Under the pieces are notes generated by a model. That model made no database searches. It was given only the letters and a program-made list of their open reading frames with translations, and was not told the DNA's origin. This document shows, in pieces, positions 47,618 through 56,865 of a stretch of DNA of 64,000 bases. Position 1 is the first letter of the stretch. Each line of letters begins with the position of its first letter. Both the position numbers and the translations under genes were made by a program. This stretch comes from Neptunomonas qingdaonensis. GTDB lineage: Bacteria > Pseudomonadota > Gammaproteobacteria > Pseudomonadales > Balneatricaceae. The stretch lies in the NCBI RefSeq assembly GCF_900113275.1, contig NZ_FOOU01000011.1:62001-126000 (forward strand), in the 5' to 3' direction.

Positions 47618-47873
47618 TCGTTTGCTTTCATGGACGGATGAGTCATGGAGTGACTACTTTTATTGGCAAACACAGGACAAAAAAACGCTTAAACGTATCA
47701 ATAAGCTCATCAAGGATGTTAAGCGTTCCCCTTTTGAAGGCATTGGTAAGCCTGAACCTTTAAAAGAAAATTTAGCTGGTTTATGGTCTAGGCGTATCGA
47801 TGATACGAATCGCTTGGTTTATGCTGTTGATGACAATGTAATTACGATAATTTCATGCCGCTATCACTATTAA
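47610..47873 (+). CDS. yoeB: toxin YoeB, ribosome-dependent mRNA interferase
   Basis: 87 residues, close to E. coli YoeB (84). It cleaves mRNA in the ribosomal A site. Strong family match: WTDESWSDYFYWQTQDKK, PFEGIGKPEPLKENLAG, LWSRRIDDTNRLVYAV and the terminal CRYHY. Catalytic Glu (PFEG), Arg (SRR/NRLVY) and His (YHY) are all kept, so the toxin looks intact. Confidence 0.94.
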   Translation: MSSRLLSWTDESWSDYFYWQTQDKKTLKRINKLIKDVKRSPFEGIGKPEPLKENLAGLWSRRIDDTNRLVYAVDDNVITIISCRYHY

Positions 47874-48131
47874 ATTTGGAGCTGTGCCGTGCAGCCCACA
47901 GATCTGAACCTTGTCTATTAAATAAGCCCAAGTAACGCTTATAGGCCGTGTCAGTGGCCAACCATAAAACCATCTGCAAGGCTGTTTACTTCATCTGTCT
48001 TTGTTGGCTGTTAAGTGTACTTAACAACCAACATACGGTTACCCCCCTACGCTTTTATCTTTCCTGCGAAGCTTTCAATCACCTGTGTTACTTTAGATGA
48101 ATATTTTATTGGTTTTTTTACAGGGGCTTTT

Positions 48132-50039
48132 GTGCAGCCAGAGCAGATAGAAATTCAGCGCTTTTTACAGCGTTTCCCACCTTTTGATGCGCTACCGGAT
48201 GAGGCATTGTCGCATTTAGCTAAGAAAGTCGAGATTGCCTACTATGTGGCGGGTAGCGATATCCTCAATTACGGTGAGCCGGTTAATGATTTGTTTGTTG
48301 TGCGCAGCGGTGCGGTGGAAACCTTTCGGCGTAATGGTGAGCTATACAACCGTCTGGACGTTGGAGGGGTTTTTGGCCAGATGGGGTTGATGATGCGTGG
48401 CCGGGTGCGCTTTCCCGCCAGAGCGCTGGAAGATACTCTGGTATATTGCATCTCGGCGGATCTGTTCAATGATTACTGCGATCAACATGATGACTTCTCC
48501 AATTATTTTGAAGTGGATAACGCCGCTTTGCTGCACCAGTCTGTTGCTGATCAGACTAACAAAAATGATTTGACGACGGATAAAGCAAAGAGTCTGCTGA
48601 TGCATGGTGTCGTGACGGTGACTAAAGATACGCCAATCTGTAAAGCAGCGTTGATTATGACTCAGGAGAACGTGTCATCTTTATTGATCACCGATCCCGA
48701 TAAGCCCATAGAAAATGATCCGGAAGATGATGACGGACAAGCCGTTGGCATTATTACGGATAACGACTTCATTAGCCGTGTCATCGCACAAGAGTTAGAT
48801 TTGCAAACGCCGATCAGTGAAGTGATGTCCACTGATATGGTGTCGTTGGATGAAAATGCTTATGTCTATGAAGTGATGTTAACCATGTTGCGTTTTAATC
48901 TGCATCACTTGCCACTTCTTAAAAAGAAAAAGCCGATAGGCGTTGTTACTCTGGAGGATATTGTTCGCTACGAGTCCAAGAGTAGCTTGTTTTTAGTCAG
49001 AGGAATCTTTGCACAGAATAACGTTATGGAACTTGCCCGCTATGCTGAGTTAGTACCTGAAGCTTTCGTGCGCATGGTCAATGAAGATGCTAACTCGCAC
49101 ATGATTGGTTCGGCGATGTCGGTCATTGGGCGCAGTTTCAAACAGCGATTGTTAGAACTGGCGGAAGCAGAGTTGGGTCAACCGCCGATCCCGTATTGTT
49201 TTCTTGCGCTGGGGTCTATGGCGAGGGATGAGCAGTTACTGGTGACTGATCAGGATAATGCCATTATTTTTGATGATAGTTACGATGCCGATCTTCACGC
49301 TGAATACTTTTCTGCACTGACTACATTTGTTTGTGATGGTCTGAACGCTTGTGGTTATAGCTATTGCACCGGCGGTATTATGGCGACCAACCCTAAATGG
49401 CAGCTAACACGGAGCCAGTGGAAGAGGCTGTTTAGTCAATGGATTACCCGTGCTGATCCTGAGGCATTATTACACTGCTCAATTTTCTTCGATTTGGAGG
49501 GGGTGTGGGGCCGAGAGCAGTGGGCGACTGAATTACGTCGGCATATAGCTACTCAGGCAAAAAACAATAGCAGGTTTCTGGCAGCGCTGGCCAGAAATGC
49601 CTTATCCCGTACGCCGCCATTGGGTTTCTTTAAAGCATTTGTTATGGAAAAAGATGGACGGCATAACAATACCATAAACCTTAAACGCCGGGGGACAGCA
49701 CCCTTGACCGATGTGATTCGTGTACATGCATTGGCGGTTGGGTCCAGAGCACGCAATTCGTTTGAGCGTCTCGACGATATCATTGAGACTAAATTGTTGC
49801 CGGAAGGCAAAGCCCAGGATCTGAGTGATGCGCTTGAGTACCTTTCTATTGTCAGGGTTAGGCATCAGGCGCACGATGTAAATCAGAAACTGCCGCCGGA
49901 TAACAATATAGAGCCGGATAACTTGTCTCGTTTTGAACGACGAAACCTGAAAGAGGCGTTCCAGGTGTTAAGTGTAGCGCAGAATTTTCTTAAATTTCGC
50001 TATACGGCAATTACGCCTATCTCAGGTAAAAAAGAGTGA
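48132..50039 (+). CDS. cNMP-binding, CBS-pair and DUF294 nucleotidyltransferase protein
   Basis: 635 residues from GTG 48132, which has AGGGG nearby; an open frame continues upstream to 48015, but those residues look non-coding. Order: cyclic-nucleotide-binding-like domain (about 10-115; NYGEPVNDLFVVRSGAVE), CBS pair (about 160-290), a DUF294 nucleotidyltransferase with GSMARDEQLLVTDQDNAI (Asp pair for metal), and the DUF294 C-terminal helical domain. The family is predicted to be GlnD-like signal transducers, often near acetate metabolism genes. Overlaps the exonuclease gene by four bases. Confidence 0.85.
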   Translation: MQPEQIEIQRFLQRFPPFDALPDEALSHLAKKVEIAYYVAGSDILNYGEPVNDLFVVRSGAVETFRRNGELYNRLDVGGVFGQMGLMMRGRVRFPARALEDTLVYCISADLFNDYCDQHDDFSNYFEVDNAALLHQSVADQTNKNDLTTDKAKSLLMHGVVTVTKDTPICKAALIMTQENVSSLLITDPDKPIENDPEDDDGQAVGIITDNDFISRVIAQELDLQTPISEVMSTDMVSLDENAYVYEVMLTMLRFNLHHLPLLKKKKPIGVVTLEDIVRYESKSSLFLVRGIFAQNNVMELARYAELVPEAFVRMVNEDANSHMIGSAMSVIGRSFKQRLLELAEAELGQPPIPYCFLALGSMARDEQLLVTDQDNAIIFDDSYDADLHAEYFSALTTFVCDGLNACGYSYCTGGIMATNPKWQLTRSQWKRLFSQWITRADPEALLHCSIFFDLEGVWGREQWATELRRHIATQAKNNSRFLAALARNALSRTPPLGFFKAFVMEKDGRHNNTINLKRRGTAPLTDVIRVHALAVGSRARNSFERLDDIIETKLLPEGKAQDLSDALEYLSIVRVRHQAHDVNQKLPPDNNIEPDNLSRFERRNLKEAFQVLSVAQNFLKFRYTAITPISGKKE

Positions 50040-50746
50040 CTACTGAGCGCGATCTACCCTTGGATTGGGTTGAATATTATATGCAGCGCTCGACCTCCTG
50101 TAAGAGTGAAATGGTCTTTGATTTTTATAGACAGGGAGTTATAAACCCCGAAACCCCGATTCGACAGGCACCGATGGTTGCGATGGATTTTGAAACCACG
50201 GGTTTGTCTTTAGAGGACTCCGAGATTGTCAGTATTGGTCTTGTGCCTTTTGATATCAGGCGGATTTATTGTGGTGAATCTAAGCATTGGGTTGTAAAGC
50301 CGGAGCAAGACATGACGGAGGAGTCCATCGTGTTTCATGGTATTACGCATTCTGCGGTGGAAGCCGCACCACCCCTTGAGGTAATTCTGGATGAGGTGCT
50401 GGATGCTATTGAAGGTAAGTTGGTCGTGGTTCATTATCGTTACATAGAAAGAGAGTTCTTTCATAAGGCGGTCATGGAGCTGTTGCATGAACCGCTTCTG
50501 TTTCCGCTGCTTGATACGATGCAGATAGAGGCAAATATCCTCAAGGGGCAGCAGGGGTTCTTTGAAAAATTACTAAAGAAGCCGCTTGATCCGGTTAGGT
50601 TAGGGTATTGTCGCAGACGTTATAATCTCCCACATTACGATGCACATAATGCTCTCACGGATGCGGTGGCCACTGCTGAGTTATTGCAGGCGCAGATTGC
50701 GCATCACTTGGATCCAGATATGCCTGTTAAGGATTTATGGGCATAA
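50036..50746 (+). CDS. DnaQ-like 3'-5' exonuclease
   Basis: 236 residues, GTG start overlapping the previous stop (GTGA). DEDDh-type motifs: Exo I VAMDFETTGLSLEDSEIVSI, Exo II region VVHYRYIEREFF (Glu where Asp is usual), Exo III AHNALTDAVATAEL with the His and Asp. Not the polymerase epsilon subunit itself; this pairing with DUF294-CBS proteins is conserved, suggesting a joint role in nucleotide signalling or RNA/DNA turnover. Confidence 0.85.
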   Translation: MTTERDLPLDWVEYYMQRSTSCKSEMVFDFYRQGVINPETPIRQAPMVAMDFETTGLSLEDSEIVSIGLVPFDIRRIYCGESKHWVVKPEQDMTEESIVFHGITHSAVEAAPPLEVILDEVLDAIEGKLVVVHYRYIEREFFHKAVMELLHEPLLFPLLDTMQIEANILKGQQGFFEKLLKKPLDPVRLGYCRRRYNLPHYDAHNALTDAVATAELLQAQIAHHLDPDMPVKDLWA

Positions 50747-50767
50747 AAAGCTGGGCATAAAAAAGCT
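50738..50767. repeat. 14-15 bp duplication over the exonuclease stop
   Basis: Bases 50738-50752 (containing the TAA stop) recur at 50752-50767 with one inserted A. The second copy enters the terminator stem. Confidence 0.7.
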
Positions 50768-50783
50768 CGGCGAACCGAGCTTT
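50762..50783. terminator. terminator between the exonuclease and BCCT genes
   Basis: Nine-base perfect stem with a four-base loop (CGAA), flanked by A5 on the left. The T run is short on the right. It is convergent to both genes. An (AATT) tetranucleotide run follows at about 50798-50815. Confidence 0.75.
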
Positions 50784-50808
50784 GTGAATTACAGCATCAA
50801 TTAATTAA

Positions 50809-52386
50809 TTAATTGTATTTTCTTTCTGTTCTCAAGCCTAAGACCAGGCTCACACACATCAACAACAGTACGATGGTGAAAGGTAGGCCGGTAGAAATAG
50901 CACCGGCTTGCAATGCCTGGATAGCTTCTGTGCCGCCTATCCAGAGTAGCGCTGCTGCAATCGCACCTTCTGTGCTTGCCCAGAAAATTCGCTGAGGTAC
51001 CGGAGCATCTATCTTACCGCCTGAGGTGATGCTGTCGATAACCAGTGAACCTGAGTCAGAGGAGGTAATGAAAAATACCAGAACCAGCAGAATGCCGATG
51101 ACAGACAGAATAGTACCCATTGGCAGCTCATCAAACATCTGGAACATCGCCAGAGGTACTGATGTCAGGCCATCTGTGCCTAATGCTCCTATATTGTTCA
51201 CCACCTGATCAATCGCAATGCCTCCATACACAGACATCCAGATGACAGTGACGCTGGTAGGGATAAGCAGTACGGCGGTGATGAATTCGCGGATGGTACG
51301 GCCTTTGGATACACGCGCAATAAACATACCTACAAAAGGAGACCAGGAGATCCACCAAGCCCAGTAGAAGACAGTCCAGCCCTGAAACCAGGCCTCATCT
51401 TCACGTCCATGCGGGTTGCTTAATGGAATAATATTTCCCAGATAGGCGCCGATTGTCTTTGGAATAGTACCCAGAGAGATAGCCGCTGCAGAAAGCGCTA
51501 CAAAGACCAGCAGGACAAAGGCAATGATCATATTGACGTTACTCAGCAGTTTTACACCGCCTTCGATACCTCGTACCACTGAAATGATCGCCAGCAATGT
51601 AACGACAACAATCACCAATATTTGCAGACCGACACCTGCTTCAATACCAAACACATGATTAATACCCGCTGCCGCTTGCTGAGCGCCAAGGCCCAACGAC
51701 GTTGCCAGACCAAACAGCGTTGCTAATACGGCGAGTATATCAATGATATGACCGGGCCATCCCCAAGTACGATCACCTAACAAAGGGTAAAAGACGGAGC
51801 GGATGGACAGTGGCAAGCCCTTGTTATAGGTGAAAAATGCGAGGGATACCGCAACCACCGCGTAGATTGCCCATGGGTGCAAGCCCCAGTGGTACATAGT
51901 GGCGCCCAATGCCATACGAGCGGCTTCAGGTGTTAGTGGTTCAACACCTAATGGCGTTTCATACCATCCAGTGAAGTAAGCAACGGGTTCTGCAACTCCC
52001 CAGAACATCAGCCCAATTCCCATTCCTGCAGCGAACAGCATCGCTAGCCAGGAAATCGTAGAGTGTTCTGCTTTAGCATCATCACCACCCAGGCGAACTT
52101 TTCCCCAGGGTGAGACAATCAAAAATAGGCAGAAAATAACAAAGAAATTTGCAGACCACATAAACAGTACGTCAAAGGTACCGATAATGTTCCACTTTAT
52201 GCCGTCCAGATATCCTTTTGCAGTGGCTGGGTCTGATAACAATGTTGCTAATAGGAAGATTAATACCAGCGCAGCACTGATACCAAAAACACGGTTGTGG
52301 ATATCAAATCCCCACTTTTGGACGTTGTCCTGACCAATAGTATAGTCCGTGTTATCTATACTATATTTATCTGTTTGTTCACTCAT
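50809..52386 (-). CDS. BCCT-family betaine/choline/carnitine-type transporter
   Basis: 525 residues with about 12 membrane segments. BCCT signatures are GLMFWGVAEPVAYFTGW, GATMYHWGLHPWAIYAVVAV and the Trp-rich YWAWWISWSPFVGMFIARVS (substrate and sodium site), and FFITSSDSGSLVIDSITSGG late. Short N- and C-termini suggest it lacks the long osmosensing tail of BetP. It imports a quaternary ammonium or sulfonium compound (betaine, choline or DMSP); the substrate is not decidable. Divergent from chrA. Confidence 0.9.
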   Translation of the reverse strand: MSEQTDKYSIDNTDYTIGQDNVQKWGFDIHNRVFGISAALVLIFLLATLLSDPATAKGYLDGIKWNIIGTFDVLFMWSANFFVIFCLFLIVSPWGKVRLGGDDAKAEHSTISWLAMLFAAGMGIGLMFWGVAEPVAYFTGWYETPLGVEPLTPEAARMALGATMYHWGLHPWAIYAVVAVSLAFFTYNKGLPLSIRSVFYPLLGDRTWGWPGHIIDILAVLATLFGLATSLGLGAQQAAAGINHVFGIEAGVGLQILVIVVVTLLAIISVVRGIEGGVKLLSNVNMIIAFVLLVFVALSAAAISLGTIPKTIGAYLGNIIPLSNPHGREDEAWFQGWTVFYWAWWISWSPFVGMFIARVSKGRTIREFITAVLLIPTSVTVIWMSVYGGIAIDQVVNNIGALGTDGLTSVPLAMFQMFDELPMGTILSVIGILLVLVFFITSSDSGSLVIDSITSGGKIDAPVPQRIFWASTEGAIAAALLWIGGTEAIQALQAGAISTGLPFTIVLLLMCVSLVLGLRTERKYN

Positions 52387-52631
52387 TTAACCCTCTTTAA
52401 CATCCGTTATTACTATAAAAATATCTAGAAATGCATCACTTACAGGTTGCTACTAAGGTGTAGTGATGCCGCGATACAATAACATTTACCAGCGCTAAAT
52501 AGGCGTCTAACTCAAATTATATTGAGATCAGATTGCAATGATTGCCAAGACATGTTCTTTTCCGTTGTTTGTAATAATTAAAGTACCTTCCAGAGGGTAT
52601 TCTGTAGGTCTGCCTTTAGAGAGGTTTTCGC

Positions 52632-53837
52632 ATGTCCGAAGTCAAACAAGAAGCGGCTACTAAAGGAAACGTTACTGAAGTTTTTAAAACGTTTCTCAAA
52701 TTAGGGCTCACCTCATTTGGCGGGCCTATTGCTCATATTGGGTATTTCAGGAAAGAAATAATTGAGCGGCAGGGGTGGGTGAGTGAAAGCCAATTCAGCC
52801 AACTGCTCGCGATTTGTCAATTTATTCCTGGCCCTGCCAGTAGCCAGCTTGGTTTTTCTCTCGGTTTATTACGCGCCGGTTGGCTGGGGGCTATCGCCGC
52901 TTTTATTGCGTTTACGCTTCCCTCCGTGATCATGTTGCTTGCTTTTGCATTGGCACTTCCCGTTTTGGATGGACACATCGGGGAGTCGGCAATTCATGGA
53001 CTGAAACTGGTGGCTTGTGCTGTTGTTGCCGACGCCGTACTGAGTATGTCTAAAAAGCTCTGCCCAGACATCTATCGACAGAGTTTAGCGGTATTGGCTG
53101 CCTGTGCGTTGTTACTAATGGGTTCAGTGTGGGCTCAGATTCTGGTCGTATGTGGTGGTGCGATTGCCGGTATGGTGTGTTGCCGTGAATCGGCTCAGGC
53201 AGTTGATAATCATACCCAAGTGACTTATGGAAAGCGGCTGGGCTTAGTGCTATTGGCAATGTTCCTGTTCCTTTTGCTTGCATTGGGGGTGGGTCCGGAA
53301 AAAGAGGGGCTCTACTCAGTTGCACAGGCTTTTTATAATGCTGGGGCGATGGTCTTTGGTGGAGGGCACGTAGTCTTGCCGTTGCTCGAAGACTCTGTTG
53401 TGGCGACGGGATGGGTTTCTAATGAAAGCTTTCTTGCCGGGTATGGTGCAGCGCAAGCGATTCCGGGCCCCATGTTTGCCTTCTCTGCCTACTTAGGTGC
53501 CATTATTCCTACGGAGCACGGGAGTTGGTTGGTCGCGTTAGTCGCTCTGACTTTTATGTTTTTACCGGGGTTCCTTTTAGTAGCGGCAGTGTTACCACTA
53601 TGGCAGGCCATTTCTGTTAATCCGATAGCAGTCAATGCCATCGCAGGTGTTAATGCGGTTGTTGTGGGCATTTTGGGTGCGGCGCTTTACGATCCGATTT
53701 TAACATCAGGGATTACATCCGGCAGCGATTTAGCAATCGCGCTTGTCGCTTTGGGCATGTTAACGATATGGCGACTCTCACCCTTGTATGTGGTCGTGTG
53801 GTGTCTGTTTGCAAGTGTACTCTCTGCGCTGTTGTAG
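52632..53837 (+). CDS. chrA: chromate transporter (CHR family, two-domain)
   Basis: 401 residues, long bidomain CHR protein. Each half has the family motif: FLKLGLTSFGGPIAHIGYFRKE near the N-terminus with FIPGPASSQLG, and the second-half copy FYNAGAMVFGGGHVVLPLLED with IPGPMFAFSAYLG. Moves chromate (and perhaps sulfate) out by proton coupling. A single gene with its own 245-base upstream region; no chrB regulator is nearby. Confidence 0.9.
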   Translation: MSEVKQEAATKGNVTEVFKTFLKLGLTSFGGPIAHIGYFRKEIIERQGWVSESQFSQLLAICQFIPGPASSQLGFSLGLLRAGWLGAIAAFIAFTLPSVIMLLAFALALPVLDGHIGESAIHGLKLVACAVVADAVLSMSKKLCPDIYRQSLAVLAACALLLMGSVWAQILVVCGGAIAGMVCCRESAQAVDNHTQVTYGKRLGLVLLAMFLFLLLALGVGPEKEGLYSVAQAFYNAGAMVFGGGHVVLPLLEDSVVATGWVSNESFLAGYGAAQAIPGPMFAFSAYLGAIIPTEHGSWLVALVALTFMFLPGFLLVAAVLPLWQAISVNPIAVNAIAGVNAVVVGILGAALYDPILTSGITSGSDLAIALVALGMLTIWRLSPLYVVVWCLFASVLSALL

Positions 53838-54184
53838 TCGAAAATATATTACTTTTATATCATGAGTGTAGGTACACATCGTTCATGCATAGCAGGGAAA
53901 AGTATTATACGGGTGGGTTAAAAGTAACCCATATGCCTATTAAGCGTCTCCCTGTACTTAAGTCTCTGTTTATATTCAACAAAACAACAAAAAATCTATC
54001 AGCAAAGCAGCTGCTGTAGTTCTATGCTGGGTGTTTTTTGCCCTAGCTTAAAGAAACTTTTGCATTTAGTTATTAATAATCAATTAGTTATGTTTTGGCA
54101 TGTGATTTGTATGATTTCTAATAATGACTGCCGTTAACAGGGTATTGTTATGCGGTTTATGGTTTTTAAGCTGAGGAGATCGAC
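53838..54184 (+). other. intergenic region, no gene seen
   Basis: 347 AT-rich bases between chrA and the unknown membrane pair. Short frames present are not convincing. No clear terminator behind chrA. Confidence 0.4.
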
Positions 54185-54682
54185 ATGGATATGGCGAATA
54201 TACCTCGTAGTTTTTGGCATGCGCTGAGTTTTTGTATGGTGGCTGCAACGCTGGGGCTGCTGTATATCGCACAGTCATCCAGCAGTGTCTCAATCGAGAT
54301 TGCTAATGCAAAAATTGAGTTGTCTTCGGCTATTTCGCAAGTAAAGGATATTAAGAGCGACCTTGAAGCAGAAAATATACGTCTGGCTGAGGTTAACTTA
54401 CAGTTACAGGAGAAAATTAAAAATTGGGAAGCCGCTGCCAGACGGGATCCAGGCGCTATGTCATTGGAAGATCTCAATCTGGGTGAGGTACTCGGTCGCC
54501 CCAGTCCTATTGTTCAGGAAGCTATCGATCAAAGGCCTGCTAATGAGAACCCTGTTGTTCCGAATTCAAGTGCGCAAAATCCCAGAATTGCCCCACCGAG
54601 TGACCCGTATAGGGATATAGATGCCAAGATTCAATCGGCTGAGCAATATATAAGAAGTGATCGCAGGTCGTCAGCGAACTGA
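54185..54682 (+). CDS. unknown membrane-anchored coiled-coil protein
   Basis: 165 residues. One N-terminal membrane segment (about 10-30; ALSFCMVAATLGLLYIA), then a coiled coil (about 38-82; heptad-like KIELSSAISQVKDIKSDLEA), then a Pro/Asn-rich disordered tail. No recognised domain. An RBS-like GAGGAG lies about six bases before the ATG. Eight bases before the next gene, so probably one operon. Confidence 0.6.
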   Translation: MDMANIPRSFWHALSFCMVAATLGLLYIAQSSSSVSIEIANAKIELSSAISQVKDIKSDLEAENIRLAEVNLQLQEKIKNWEAAARRDPGAMSLEDLNLGEVLGRPSPIVQEAIDQRPANENPVVPNSSAQNPRIAPPSDPYRDIDAKIQSAEQYIRSDRRSSAN

Positions 54683-54690
54683 GGTTTGAT

Positions 54691-55251
54691 ATGAATAGAA
54701 TTGCGAATATTCATATATTAACGAAGCGGTTGATTATTATGACCGCCTTGGCTGTGCTGTTGTTTAGTGGCGTTTTTGCGCTTAGCTTCTATTTTAGCCA
54801 TCGGTTGATGATGACGTGGGCTGGTTTTATGTGCGGCATTATTGGTGGCTTTGTGAGTATCCAGCAGCGCATTAAAACAGTTTCAGATGAGGAGCTTGTA
54901 TTACTCACTCAATCTTGGTTTCAGGTTTTATTGATTCCGATTTTTGGTGGAGTGTTTGCGCTGGTACTTTATTGTATTTTTTTATCTGGAATGATCTCGG
55001 GGAATTTATTTCCCCTTTTTTATATTCCTGAGCCGCAAAATGATACGCCTGATACGGCGTTTATGATCGATATATTGACAAAAACGTATCCGCTGACCGG
55101 GCAGGATTTGGCGAAGTTTCTGTTTTGGTCTTTTGTTGCGGGGTTCTCAGAAAGGTTTGTTCCGCAAATTATCAGTAATGTCGTTCGTAGCACAACAGAG
55201 CCAAGCGATACAACGGCGGATCATGGCAGTGAAAAGGGCAGCGCAAAGTAA
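54691..55251 (+). CDS. unknown multi-pass membrane protein
   Basis: 186 residues with about four membrane segments (about 15-35, 42-58, 78-105, 140-155). A motif near the C-terminal segment, LAKFLFWSFVAGFSERFVPQ, resembles a conserved end in small membrane proteins of unknown role. The polar C-terminal tail is probably cytosolic. Cotranscribed with the coiled-coil protein; the stop is 17 bases from the convergent glycosyltransferase gene. Confidence 0.6.
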   Translation: MNRIANIHILTKRLIIMTALAVLLFSGVFALSFYFSHRLMMTWAGFMCGIIGGFVSIQQRIKTVSDEELVLLTQSWFQVLLIPIFGGVFALVLYCIFLSGMISGNLFPLFYIPEPQNDTPDTAFMIDILTKTYPLTGQDLAKFLFWSFVAGFSERFVPQIISNVVRSTTEPSDTTADHGSEKGSAK

Positions 55252-55268
55252 GAAATGAGCCTTGATAA

Positions 55269-56600
55269 TCAATGAGTGGGATCCAGGGGGATGGCGCCTG
55301 CTACTCTTGCCTCGCTAGCGGTCTGCTTGTTTTTAGCTTCTATCCATTGCGCCATGTATTTTGTACTTTTGTGATGGTGGTGACGCAGCATCTGCCCAGT
55401 GAAGTTATTTAACCGGTGTGCTGTTAGCTGCTCCGGTTCTAACAGGGCTGTAATGCGTTCCATCAGCCTCGCTTGGATAATAGTCTGATCGAATCGTTTG
55501 TTAAGTATCTGATATCCTACTGTTTGTGATACTTGCCACTGTGTTGCATCGGTATATAAACGGACAGCCGCCTGTGCAAAATCGACGGGTGTGTTGGCTT
55601 GCTCTCCACTCCAGACCTCCAGAGGATCAATCATTCCTTCGGTTCCGATTGAAGTAGTCACTGAGGGTGTGCCGTTTCTCATGGCATCAACGAGTTTTCC
55701 TTTTATCCCGGCACCAAAGCGTAGAGGTGCCAGCAACACGCGTGCTTCACGGATAACCTGATGTGCATCGTCTACCCAGCCCTTGATAAAAAAACCTTCT
55801 TTTGCATTGTGCAATGCTGTGGCTTTTGGCGGCGGGTAAGCACCGTAAATATGTAACTCAGCATGGGGTAATTGTAGACGGATCAGCGGCCATAATTGTT
55901 GTTTTAGCCACAGAACCGCATCCCAATTGGGAGCATGGCGGAAGTTGCCGATACTGATAAAGTGCTGCCGATCTATAAATGCAGGTTTATGAGGTCGTTC
56001 GCGGGGCAGCATAAAGGGGCAGTGAATCAACTGACTAGCGGGAACGTTAAAGTGCTCGGTTAATAGCCGTATCTCGATATCGGAAATCATCAGTGTCAGA
56101 TCGCAGCGGTAAATAGCTGCAATTTCCCGCTGCGCCAGGTCGGTGTTGGTCATGCTTTGATACAAAGCGGGTAGTGATGAACCTGAGGATAGTGCCGGGA
56201 TATCTAATTGATCGTCACGTAATTGCTGTTTTAGTAGCTGATGGCGTGCTTGCCGAAGGCTGTGCAGATCTTCGCTATCCAGTATCCGCAGTGCATCAGG
56301 GCAGCATTTCTCAACCCGCCAACCAAACTGCTCTTCCATCATGAAGCGATCAAATAAAACAATATCGGGTTGTAATGGCTTGATCCAGTCATCGAAGCTT
56401 GTTGAATTAAGCTCGATTGCTACCTCATCTACGTTCAATGCGCCAAGATCTGCCCGGTGCTCACTTAACGCCGCCGGGCTGGCAAAGGTGACCTGCCACT
56501 GCTGTGCTAAAAATAGCTCGATAAACGAAAGCATGTGGTATCCCGCTGCCGATGAGCGCGGTTCTGGCCATACATAACCGATAATCAATAATTTTTTCAT
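55269..56600 (-). CDS. glycosyltransferase (GT-B, family 4-like)
   Basis: 443 residues, two Rossmann domains. N-terminal MKKLLIIGYVWPEPRSSAAGYHML; donor-site region GNFRHAPNWDAVLWL, then the sugar-nucleotide loop APLRFGAGIKGKLVDAMRNGTP followed by TTSIGTEGM. Transfers a sugar from an NDP donor to an unknown acceptor, probably for cell-surface glycans, though no polysaccharide cluster is around it. The C-terminal ~70 residues are a helical extension. Solitary gene with no operon partner. Confidence 0.85.
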   Translation of the reverse strand: MKKLLIIGYVWPEPRSSAAGYHMLSFIELFLAQQWQVTFASPAALSEHRADLGALNVDEVAIELNSTSFDDWIKPLQPDIVLFDRFMMEEQFGWRVEKCCPDALRILDSEDLHSLRQARHQLLKQQLRDDQLDIPALSSGSSLPALYQSMTNTDLAQREIAAIYRCDLTLMISDIEIRLLTEHFNVPASQLIHCPFMLPRERPHKPAFIDRQHFISIGNFRHAPNWDAVLWLKQQLWPLIRLQLPHAELHIYGAYPPPKATALHNAKEGFFIKGWVDDAHQVIREARVLLAPLRFGAGIKGKLVDAMRNGTPSVTTSIGTEGMIDPLEVWSGEQANTPVDFAQAAVRLYTDATQWQVSQTVGYQILNKRFDQTIIQARLMERITALLEPEQLTAHRLNNFTGQMLRHHHHKSTKYMAQWIEAKNKQTASEARVAGAIPLDPTH

Positions 56601-56865
56601 CGCGCTATTTTAAACTAAAAAATGCATTCTCAGTTATATTATAAAGTGTTGGTTGAATTAATTTGTCAGATTTTTGCAGTGCACAATTATAGTGTTTATG
56701 CAGGTTATTGGCATGTTGAAACTATTTGTTAGTGATATTGGCATCTTTTGTTATTGGTGGTTGTGAGGTTTTCATCCATTCTTACTGAAATGATGAAATT
56801 GATGCTTACCCATTACATCGTGTTTTGCGGGTGCATAAAAAATAAGAACTAAGGAATTGATGACC

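Noticed and set aside
48015-48131. N-terminal extension of the DUF294 protein
   Set aside because: The extra residues do not look like part of the cNMP domain, and GTG 48132 has a better ribosome site.
50798-50815. AATT tetranucleotide run
   Set aside because: Low-complexity AT run of 18 bases behind a terminator; no further meaning seen.
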